From NCBI GenBank assembly GCA_910579115.1, contig CAJTSO010000030.1, forward strand, positions 1-12,873: DNA of 12,873 nt. Reading direction: 5' to 3'. Positions 7,951 to 12,873 of the stretch are shown here, in pieces; position 1 is the first letter of the stretch; the number at the start of each line of letters is the position of its first letter. The notes beneath the pieces are model-generated. The model did not search any database, had not been told where the DNA came from, and saw only the letters and a list, made by a program, of their open reading frames with translations. The DNA is from an uncultured Selenomonadaceae bacterium (GTDB lineage: Bacteria > Bacillota > Negativicutes > Selenomonadales > Selenomonadaceae). Position numbers and translations under genes: made by a program.

Positions 7951-9231
7951 TTGGAAAAGAAACTTGGAACTATCTGCGTTCAGGGAGGCTACGCCCCAAA
8001 GAATGGGGAGCCCCGCCAGATCCCCATCATACAGAGCACCACCTTTAAGTACGATACTGGAGAGGACATGGGAAAGATTTTTGACCTGGAGGCTTCCGGC
8101 TACTTCTACACCCGCCTGCAAAATCCCACCAACGATCTGGTGGCCGCCCGGATCTGCGCCCTGGAGGGCGGCAGCGCCGCCATGCTCACCTCCAGCGGGC
8201 AGGCCGCCACCTTCTACTCCGTGTTCAATATTGCCGAATGCGGCGACCATATTGTGGCCTCAGCGGCCATTTACGGCGGCAGCTACAATCTCTTTGCGGT
8301 CACCATGAAGAAGATGGGCATCCAGTTCACCTTCGTGGATCCGGAGTGCAGTGAAGCGGAGCTGGACGCCGCTTTCCAGCCAAACACGAAGGCGGTCTTT
8401 GGGGAAACCATCGCCAATCCCGCCCTGACCGTGCTGGACATTGAAAAATTCGCCAGGGCGGCCCACGCCCATGGAGTCCCTCTCATCGTGGACAACACCT
8501 TTGCCACCCCCATAAACTGCCGCCCCTTCCAGTGGGGAGCGGACATCGTCACCCACTCCACCACCAAATACATGGACGGCCACGGGGCCGGAGTGGGAGG
8601 CTGTATCGTGGACAGCGGCCGCTTCGATTGGCGGGCCAATGCGGAAAAATTTCCGGGGCTAACCCAGCCGGACCCCAGCTACCACGGCATCGTTTACACG
8701 GAAAAATTCGGTCAGGGAGGCGCCTTCATCACCAAGGCCACCGTCCAGCTCATGCGGGACTTCGGCGCCATCCAGTCTCCCCAGAACGCTTTCCTTCTGG
8801 GACTGGGCCTTGAGAGCCTCCACGTCCGTATGGAAAAGCACTGCGCCAACGGTCTGGCCGTGGCCAGATTTCTGGAAAGCCATCCGAAAATCGAACGGGT
8901 CAACTACTGCGGCCTGGAGTCCAGCCCCGATTACGAACGGGCGCAAAAGTATCTGCCCAACGGCTCCTGCGGGGTGGTCAGCTTCGAGATAAAGGGCGGC
9001 CGCCCCGCCGCCGAACGTTTCATGAAGGAGCTGAAGGTGGCCGCTATAGAAACCCACGTGGCCGATGCCCGTACCTGCTGTCTCCACCCGGCCAGCACCA
9101 CCCACCGCCAGCTGAATGAACAGGAGCTTACATCCTGCGGCATATCCGCCGGACTGGTCCGCTATTCCTGCGGCCTGGAGGAACCGGAGGATCTCATCGC
9201 CGACCTGAAGCAGGCCCTTGACAAGGCGTAA
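7951..9231 (+). CDS. metY: O-acetylhomoserine sulfhydrylase (O-acetylhomoserine aminocarboxypropyltransferase), 426 aa
   Basis: PLP enzyme of the Cys/Met metabolism family that converts O-acetyl-L-homoserine and sulfide to L-homocysteine and acetate in the cytoplasm, the direct sulfhydrylation route to methionine. The TTG start at 7951 is chosen because AAGGAGG (7936-7942) lies 8 bases upstream and the protein then begins at the family's usual N-terminus (MEKKLGTICVQGGYAPKNGE). Visible motifs: QSTTF near 28, YTRLQNPT at 53-60 (Tyr and Arg that reach the PLP phosphate of the neighbouring subunit), SSGQAA at 81-86, VDNTFATP with cofactor-binding Asp181, STTKY with Schiff-base Lys206, and a C-terminal RYSCGLEEPEDLIADL. 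Length and the large insert after the lysine (residues about 220-255) fit MetY rather than MetB or MetC; methionine gamma-lyase is less likely. No metX or other sulfur gene is adjacent, and it appears to be transcribed alone. Confidence 0.95.
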   Translation: MEKKLGTICVQGGYAPKNGEPRQIPIIQSTTFKYDTGEDMGKIFDLEASGYFYTRLQNPTNDLVAARICALEGGSAAMLTSSGQAATFYSVFNIAECGDHIVASAAIYGGSYNLFAVTMKKMGIQFTFVDPECSEAELDAAFQPNTKAVFGETIANPALTVLDIEKFARAAHAHGVPLIVDNTFATPINCRPFQWGADIVTHSTTKYMDGHGAGVGGCIVDSGRFDWRANAEKFPGLTQPDPSYHGIVYTEKFGQGGAFITKATVQLMRDFGAIQSPQNAFLLGLGLESLHVRMEKHCANGLAVARFLESHPKIERVNYCGLESSPDYERAQKYLPNGSCGVVSFEIKGGRPAAERFMKELKVAAIETHVADARTCCLHPASTTHRQLNEQELTSCGISAGLVRYSCGLEEPEDLIADLKQALDKA

Positions 9232-9260
9232 AAATCACGAACGTATTATGGACGAGGGAG

Positions 9261-9350
9261 TGCTGGCGGGAGCTGTGAGCCACAGGAGATTTATCACTAC
9301 AGCTGCCCCTTTGGCTAACCTGTAACTGTTTTATGAGCTCCCATCCAGCA
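9261..9350. other. Foldable intergenic segment (possible structured RNA)
   Basis: TGCTGG-C-GGGAGCT (9261-9274) pairs with AGCTCCC-AT-CCAGCA (9336-9350), 13 base pairs around one small internal loop. Inside, AGCTGT (9271-9276) can instead pair with ACAGCT (9299-9304), and ACAGG (9282-9286) with CCTGT (9319-9323). The first two pairings exclude each other, as in a switch. It lies 30 bases after metY and upstream of the fprA promoter, so if transcribed it would be metY 3' UTR or a separate small RNA. It matches no riboswitch class I know, and it lacks the T-arm of a tRNA although the 75-base acceptor-like span (9268-9342) is superficially similar. Confidence 0.35.
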
Positions 9351-9370
9351 GAGACCGTGAAACAAATCCA

Positions 9371-9390
9371 TAAAAACCCCGTCCCGGGGT
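9371..9390 (-). terminator. Terminator-like hairpin read on the minus strand
   Basis: ACCCCG (9376-9381), loop TCC, CGGGGT (9385-9390). Read on the minus strand, the hairpin is followed by TTTTT (complement of 9372-9376), the form of an intrinsic terminator. No minus-strand gene ends here. It could stop antisense transcription entering metY, or simply act as a stem at the metY mRNA 3' end. On the plus strand there is no U-tract. Confidence 0.4.
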
Positions 9391-9394
9391 ACGG

Positions 9395-9423
9395 TTGACA
9401 AAAGGCGGCGCTGCGCCTACAAT
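9395..9423 (+). promoter_or_regulatory. Predicted near-consensus sigma70 promoter of fprA
   Basis: TTGACA (9395-9400, perfect -35), a 17-base spacer, and TACAAT (9418-9423, 5 of 6). The predicted start is near 9430, giving a leader of about 86 bases. The spacer contains the palindrome GGCGC-T-GCGCC (9407-9417). Such a strong core promoter with symmetric elements in and after it suggests control by repression; that part is inference. Confidence 0.75.
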
Positions 9424-9430
9424 AAATTCC

Positions 9431-9457
9431 GGCAGAAAATCCCGGGGATTTCCTGCC
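9431..9457 (+). promoter_or_regulatory. 27-bp palindrome at the fprA transcription start (operator candidate)
   Basis: GGCAGAAAATCCC (9431-9443), central G, GGGATTTCCTGCC (9445-9457). The arms are complementary at 12 of 13 positions. It begins where transcription is expected to start, a classic repressor position, and as RNA it would form a 5' hairpin. It does not match the PerR, Rex or Fur box consensus. Confidence 0.55.
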
Positions 9458-9515
9458 CCGGTCCTTACATAATTTCAGCTGCATTATTATCGACAGAGAA
9501 AGGGGCTTTTCCGCC

Positions 9516-10685
9516 ATGGCTTTTCATGCTCTTGCCGTGAAACCGGACGTCTACTGGGTCGGCGCCATCGACTGGTCGGTGCGCAATTTCCACGGCTACT
9601 CCACCAATCGCGGCTCCACCTATAACGCATACCTGATCCTGGACGACAAAATCACCCTCATTGACACGGTGAAAGCGCCCTTTGCCCAGGAGCTTCTGGA
9701 GCGGGTGGCCTCCGTCATCGACCCGGCCAGGATTGACATCGTTATCTCAAACCACGCTGAACCCGATCACTCAGGCGCAATTCCCGCCGTGGCCAGGGCG
9801 TGTCCCCACGCGACGTTTTACGCCAGCGCGCCAAAGGGCGTGGCAGGCCTCACGTCCCGTTACGGACAGCTCCCCTGTCAGGCGGCGCGAACCGGCGAAT
9901 CCATCTCCATCGGACGCCGCACCCTGCGCTTCTTTACAACCCCCATGCTCCATTGGCCGGACAACATGGTCACCTACTGCCCCGAGGACCGCATCCTCTA
10001 TTCCAACGACGGCTTCGGCCAGCACCTGGCCACCAGCGAACGCTTTGATGATGAAACCGATTGGGCAGTTCTCCTTCAGGAGGCGCAGAAATACTACGCC
10101 AACATCCTGATGCTCTATGGCAAGCAGGCCCAAAGGACGGTGGAAGCAGTCTCCGGCCTGGACATCGACCTCATCGCCAACGGCCACGGTGTCCTCTATC
10201 GCTCCCACATCAAAGAAATCCTCGCCGCCTATCGGAAATGGAGCGCCGGGGAAACCGACCATACGGGGGCCGTGGTCTACGATACCATGTGGGGCTCCAC
10301 CGAACGGCTGGCCAGGACCATCGCCGAGGCCATGAGCGCCGCCGGCATTCCCACAAAGCTTTTTGACCTGCGGGAAATCCACGTCTCCGACATCATGACC
10401 GACCTGCTGACCTGCGAATATCTGGCGGTGGGCTCGCCAACCCTCAATAATCAGATGATGCCGTCGGTGGAAGGCTTCCTCGGCTATTTCCGCGGCCTCT
10501 CCCCCCGCCGCCACAAGGCTTTTGCCTTTGGCTCCTACGGCTGGGGCGGTCAGAGCGTCCCGCTGGTGGAAAAGGCGCTGGAGGCGGCGGGCTGTACCAT
10601 CGCCCTGCCCTCCATCCGGGCGGTGGACGTGCCCTCCGAAGACCAGCTGGAAAAAATCTACGAGGACGTTAAGACCCTGGGCTGA
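9516..10685 (+). CDS. fprA: Flavodiiron protein (A-type flavoprotein, oxygen/nitric oxide reductase), 389 aa
   Basis: Cytoplasmic enzyme that reduces O2 to water (and in some members NO to N2O), usually with electrons from rubredoxin; in anaerobes it protects against oxygen. ATG at 9516 follows AAAGGGG (9499-9505) with a 10-base spacer, and the N-terminus has the family pattern (VYWVGAIDWSVRNFHGYST). The metallo-beta-lactamase-like domain fills about 1-245, with the diiron ligands His80, Glu82, Asp84 and His85 (HAEPDH), His146 (LHW), Asp165 (SNDGFG) and His224 (NGHG) all present. A flavodoxin domain follows (about 250-389): FMN phosphate loop DTMWGST at 256-262, SPTLNNQMMPS, and SYGWGGQS near the flavin. 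There is no fused rubredoxin or NAD(P)H:flavin reductase domain, so this is the short class A form and the electron donor must be encoded elsewhere. It is probably a single-gene transcript. Confidence 0.95.
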   Translation: MAFHALAVKPDVYWVGAIDWSVRNFHGYSTNRGSTYNAYLILDDKITLIDTVKAPFAQELLERVASVIDPARIDIVISNHAEPDHSGAIPAVARACPHATFYASAPKGVAGLTSRYGQLPCQAARTGESISIGRRTLRFFTTPMLHWPDNMVTYCPEDRILYSNDGFGQHLATSERFDDETDWAVLLQEAQKYYANILMLYGKQAQRTVEAVSGLDIDLIANGHGVLYRSHIKEILAAYRKWSAGETDHTGAVVYDTMWGSTERLARTIAEAMSAAGIPTKLFDLREIHVSDIMTDLLTCEYLAVGSPTLNNQMMPSVEGFLGYFRGLSPRRHKAFAFGSYGWGGQSVPLVEKALEAAGCTIALPSIRAVDVPSEDQLEKIYEDVKTLG

Positions 10686-10690
10686 AAACC

Positions 10691-10760
10691 GGCAAATAAC
10701 ACAAATCACCCCTGTCAGTGGGATAACAACCACAGATAGGGGTGATTTGCATTGTTTGCC
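10691..10760 (+). other. Long hairpin immediately after fprA
   Basis: Arms of 26 bases at 10691-10716 and 10735-10760 are complementary at 22 positions, with an uninterrupted 12-bp core CAAATCACCCCT/AGGGGTGATTTG. It starts 5 bases after the fprA stop codon, so it probably forms the 3' end of that mRNA, but no clean T-run follows. The core TCACCCCT resembles the inner arm of the nearby repeats (TATCACCCCTC), so it may be a diverged relative of that family. Confidence 0.55.
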
Positions 10761-10770
10761 GACACAGGCC

Positions 10771-10794
10771 GGCCTCCCCTGTAGGGGAACCTGT
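10771..10794 (+). repeat. Truncated repeat copy (tail hairpin only)
   Basis: CCTCCCC-TGTA-GGGGAacc followed by CTGT and then GAGACGGATTAG from 10795 matches the end of a full unit plus the start of the next. It is the remnant of a further unit left of the two intact tandem ones. Confidence 0.6.
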
Positions 10795-10932
10795 GAGACG
10801 GATTAGCCGCAGCTCAAAGCCTCCCCTTTGGGGGAGGTGCCCGAAGGGCGGAGGGGTGATAGACAAGCTGAGTTCTGATTTATATCACCCCTCAGTCAGC
10901 TACGCTGACAGCTCCCCTAAAGGGGAGCCTAC
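10795..10932 (+). repeat. Tandem repeat unit 1 (138 bp, contains hairpin element copy B at 10816-10930)
   Basis: A 21-base linker starting GAGACGGATTAGCCGC is followed by the 115-base element: head hairpin CCTCCCC/GGGGAGG, stem GCCC/GGGC with loop GAA (10839-10849), inner arms GAGGGGTGATA (10851-10861) and TATCACCCCTC (10883-10893), stem GTCAGC/GCTGAC with loop TAC (10895-10909), and tail hairpin CTCCCCTAAAGGGGAG. It shares its plan with copy A at 7593-7710 but has different stem sequences. It has no coding capacity. Confidence 0.85.
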
Positions 10933-11070
10933 GAGACGGATTAGCCGCAGCTCAAAGCCTCCCCTTTAGGGGAGGTGCCCGAAGGGCGGAGGGGTGATAG
11001 ACAAGCTGAGTTCTGATTTATATCACCCCTCAGTCAGCTACGCTGACAGCTCCCCTAAAGGGGAGCCTAT
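10933..11070 (+). repeat. Tandem repeat unit 2 (138 bp, contains hairpin element copy C at 10954-11068)
   Basis: Almost identical to unit 1: I see two differences, TTTGGGGG versus TTTAGGGG in the head hairpin and the last base (C versus T). The unit ends 9 bases before the lrgB stop codon, so its tail hairpin would also lie just past the 3' end of the minus-strand lrgAB message. The near-identity indicates a recent duplication. Confidence 0.85.
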
Positions 11071-11079
11071 TAGCCCGAT

Positions 11080-11781
11080 TCATAGTAGCCCGGCGAATAC
11101 CGGGGCCAGGGCCACCGTCATCAGACCGGCCAAGGCGATGGCCAGCCCCCCCATCGCCCCTTCGGTGAGCCCGTACTGCAGGGCCCTTACCGTCCCGATG
11201 GCGTGGGCGGCATTGCCCAGGGAAAGCCCTCTCGCCACTGGGTCCGTTATGCCAAAGAGGGCAAAAATTTTCCCGGCGGCCATGAAGCCGAAATTGCCGG
11301 TAATGACAATGCAGGCCACCGTAAGGGTAACGTAGCCCCCCAGTTCCTCGCTCATCCCCATGCCGATGGGGGTGGTGACGGATTTCGGCATGATGGTGAC
11401 ATAGTGCTCATGGGTAAGGCCAAAGAGCCGGCACATCGCCAGAATGCTCGCCAGGTTTACCGCCACCCCGGCAAGCACCGAAAGGAGAATTGCCCGAAGG
11501 TTTTCCGCCAGGAGGGACAGCTTTTCATAGAGGGGAATCGCCAGGCAGACGGTGGCCGGAGTCAGAAAGTACGTGATAATATCGGTGCTTTTCTGATAAT
11601 CGCTGTAGTCGATCTGAAAGCACCACAGAAAGGCCATGACGATGATCATGGCAATGACCATGGGATTGGCCAGGGTATTCTGGGTCTTCTTATGGACCCA
11701 GGCTCCAAAGAGAAAGGCCCCCAGGGTCAGCACCGGGCCAAAACACGCCGTCTGGATAAAAATATCCCGCATATTTTCCAT
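11080..11781 (-). CDS. lrgB: LrgB/CidB-family membrane protein (233 aa)
   Basis: Polytopic inner-membrane protein that works with LrgA. The family was described as modulating murein hydrolase export and autolysis; Bacillus and plant relatives (PftB, PLGG1) transport pyruvate or glycolate, so a small-carboxylate transporter is an equally good reading. The ATG at 11781 overlaps the lrgA stop codon in the sequence TGATG, with GGGGGAG 5 bases upstream; an in-frame extension further upstream is rejected because it would run through lrgA. Several hydrophobic segments are visible, and the family signatures PKSVTTPIG (132-140) and GNAAHAIGT (189-197) are intact. Length is typical. The start-stop overlap implies translational coupling with lrgA. 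No LytTR- or LytS/LytR-type regulator is in view. Confidence 0.94.
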   Translation of the reverse strand: MENMRDIFIQTACFGPVLTLGAFLFGAWVHKKTQNTLANPMVIAMIIVMAFLWCFQIDYSDYQKSTDIITYFLTPATVCLAIPLYEKLSLLAENLRAILLSVLAGVAVNLASILAMCRLFGLTHEHYVTIMPKSVTTPIGMGMSEELGGYVTLTVACIVITGNFGFMAAGKIFALFGITDPVARGLSLGNAAHAIGTVRALQYGLTEGAMGGLAIALAGLMTVALAPVFAGLL

Positions 11782-12131
11782 CACTTCTCCCCCTTTTTCA
11801 TGAGCCGCTGGGCCACCAGTCCGGTAACGGCCATAACCGCCACCGTGGAAATCAGCACTATGGCGCAATAGGGCAGCAGCACCGTGCTGAGAAGTCCCCA
11901 GTTCTTTACAATGCCCACGCCGGGAGCAATAAACATCACGATCATGACCTCCAGGAGGTAATGGCCGGTATGGGACACCTGTCCCAGCTTGACAATCCCC
12001 AAAAGGAGGGACAAAAACAGCAGCAGCAGCCCGTAGATCCCCGCCGGGACCGGCAGGGGCACCGCCAGCCGTACCAGCTCTCCCAGCAGGGTAAAGCCCA
12101 ATATGACGGCCAGCTCAGCAATGTATTTCAT
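11781..12131 (-). CDS. lrgA: LrgA/CidA-family holin-like membrane protein (116 aa)
   Basis: Small integral membrane protein, first gene of the lrgAB pair. The sequence begins MKYIAELAVILGFTLLGELV and contains four likely membrane segments separated by short loops (PLPVPAGIYGLLLLF and MFIAPGVGIVKNWG are typical family stretches), ending in a basic tail (RLMKKGEK). CidA/LrgA proteins oligomerise like phage holins and pair with LrgB; in several Firmicutes the pair imports or exports pyruvate. The ATG at 12131 has only a weak AGAAG-type ribosome binding site. A perfect 20-bp hairpin lies about 30 bases upstream in the probable leader and may affect expression. The last codons overlap the lrgB start by one base. 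Confidence 0.93.
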   Translation of the reverse strand: MKYIAELAVILGFTLLGELVRLAVPLPVPAGIYGLLLLFLSLLLGIVKLGQVSHTGHYLLEVMIVMFIAPGVGIVKNWGLLSTVLLPYCAIVLISTVAVMAVTGLVAQRLMKKGEK

Positions 12132-12161
12132 AGGATATCTTCTTTCAAATAAAATTTTTCC

Positions 12162-12206
12162 GCAAAGGCAGCAACCCCCATGTCAAATGGGGGTTGCTGC
12201 CTTTGC
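12162..12206 (-). terminator. Perfect 20-bp hairpin between the esterase gene and lrgA
   Basis: GCAAAGGCAGCAACCCCCAT (12162-12181) and its exact complement at 12187-12206 enclose a 5-base loop. On the minus strand it lies about 80 bases past the esterase stop and about 30 bases before the lrgA start, followed by GCGG? no: the bases directly after the stem are GGAAAAATTTTATTTG, so the T-run is displaced by several bases. It is either the esterase terminator or a leader attenuator for lrgAB. A weaker 6-bp hairpin, AAACAG/CTGTTT (12236-12255), with T6 on the plus strand lies nearer the esterase stop. No convincing promoter for lrgAB was found between 12132 and 12282. Confidence 0.5.
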
Positions 12207-12282
12207 AATGACAAATTGAACAATTAAACGTCAACAAACAGCCTCTAAACTGTTTTTTAGTTCCACCGGAAATCCTCCCGCC

Positions 12283-12873
12283 CTATCGGGTTATCGCCGC
12301 CCGGATCGTGTCCGCCATCCGGCTGGCCGCATTGTTGAAGTGTCCGCCCTCGGTCATGACCAGCTCAGCCGCGACGCCTTTTTCATTCATGATTTCCTTC
12401 GCTTCCAGGGTGGCCGCCCCGATCCTGGCCAGCCGGGGATTCTTTGCTCTCTCCTCCCTGTCCCCCAGGGACAGCTGAACCCGCCGCAGGGAGGCGGACG
12501 GTGTCTTTGTCCTCAGATAGTCCAAAAAACCTTCATACCAAAGGGAGGCTGAAGCTGCGGCTACCCGCTCAAAGAGGCAGGATTCCCAACCGGCGTAAAT
12601 CCCCCACAGCCCCGCCAAGGAGTACCCGGCAATGACCCGAAAGGGAGGCTTTATTCCCACCAGCTTCTCCGCTCTGGGTATTATGCTGTTCCTATAATCA
12701 CTGATGAGCTCACTGCCCCCTCCCCCGAAGTCACCCATTTTTTCATTGAGGGCAGGCTCCGGCCAAGGAGATAGCGCGTCTGTCCATTGGCCCGGGTCCA
12801 CTATCGCAATATTCAGCGGCAGATCCTCAAGCAGCGCCGCCACTCCATCGCCGGCCTCCAGGTCGTCGTTGAT
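12283..12873 (-). CDS. Esterase-like alpha/beta hydrolase, N-terminus cut by the window edge
   Basis: The frame is open from the right edge (12873) to TAG at 12283-12285, giving 196 visible residues; the GTG near 12843 is internal, not the start. The nucleophile elbow GYSLAG places the catalytic serine at visible residue 85, inside RVIAGYSLAGLWGIYAG; GGHFNN gives the histidine at 178, and LSLGDRE (Asp about 138) is a candidate for the acid. The order and spacing resemble the putative-esterase group (Fes/esterase D-like, Pfam PF00756), which cleaves carboxylic esters or ferric-siderophore esters. The substrate cannot be deduced. No signal peptide is visible because the start is missing. It points the same way as lrgAB, but 151 bases and a strong hairpin separate them, so a shared operon is doubtful. 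Confidence 0.75.
   Translation of the reverse strand: MNDDLEAGDGVAALLEDLPLNIAIVDPGQWTDALSPWPEPALNEKMGDFGGGGSELISDYRNSIIPRAEKLVGIKPPFRVIAGYSLAGLWGIYAGWESCLFERVAAASASLWYEGFLDYLRTKTPSASLRRVQLSLGDREERAKNPRLARIGAATLEAKEIMNEKGVAAELVMTEGGHFNNAASRMADTIRAAITR

Noticed and set aside
9268..9342. tRNA-like gene
   Set aside because: The 75-base span with a 7-bp GGGAGCT/AGCTCCC stem looks like an acceptor stem, but no T-arm (GTTCRA) or anticodon arm can be placed on either strand.
9771..10733. 320-codon minus-strand open frame opposite fprA
   Set aside because: It is a shadow of a GC-rich gene: fprA on the plus strand has all metal and FMN motifs, while the antisense product resembles no known family.
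10669..10969. Short open frames across the repeat region
   Set aside because: They run through hairpin repeats on both strands, have no ribosome binding sites and encode low-complexity residues that repeat with the DNA unit.
10771..11070. CRISPR array
   Set aside because: The repeated unit is 138 bp and nearly identical throughout, with no short repeat and unique spacer pattern and no cas genes.

Overview
The window most likely comes from an anaerobic diderm Firmicute (Negativicutes type). This is inference. It carries an outer-membrane two-partner secretion system, which needs a Gram-negative envelope, next to genes with Firmicutes-style strong Shine-Dalgarno sites (AAGGAGG), a TTG start, an O2-reducing flavodiiron protein and an LrgAB pair. 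No species can be named from the sequence alone.

Layout. Bases 1-144 are the last 47 codons of an FhaC/ShlB-type TpsB outer-membrane transporter. Bases 208-7467 encode its probable substrate, a 2419-residue exported adhesin with a TPS domain and two separate blocks of GLUG-type repeats. Bases 7468-7710 hold two copies, one degenerate and reversed, of a hairpin-rich dispersed repeat. Next come metY (O-acetylhomoserine sulfhydrylase, 7951-9231), with a promoter buried in a 21-bp-arm inverted repeat, and fprA (flavodiiron protein, 9516-10685), with a near-consensus promoter and a palindrome at the predicted transcription start. Bases 10686-11079 contain a long hairpin and a tandem 138-bp duplication of the same repeat family. 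The remaining genes are on the minus strand: lrgB and lrgA (11080-12131, start and stop overlapping), and a truncated esterase-like alpha/beta hydrolase (12283 to the right edge).

How the genes relate. TpsB and TpsA form one secretion/adhesion operon. MetY makes homocysteine from O-acetylhomoserine and sulfide. FprA removes O2 or NO. LrgAB is a membrane pair of the holin-like/pyruvate-transport family. Apart from tpsBA and lrgAB, the genes look like independent transcription units separated by structured intergenic DNA.

I found no clearly new multi-gene system. The least explained signals are the repeat family, whose stems differ in sequence between copies but stay paired; the promoter-overlapping inverted repeats before metY and fprA; a foldable segment between those two genes; and the two-subfamily repeat architecture of the adhesin.
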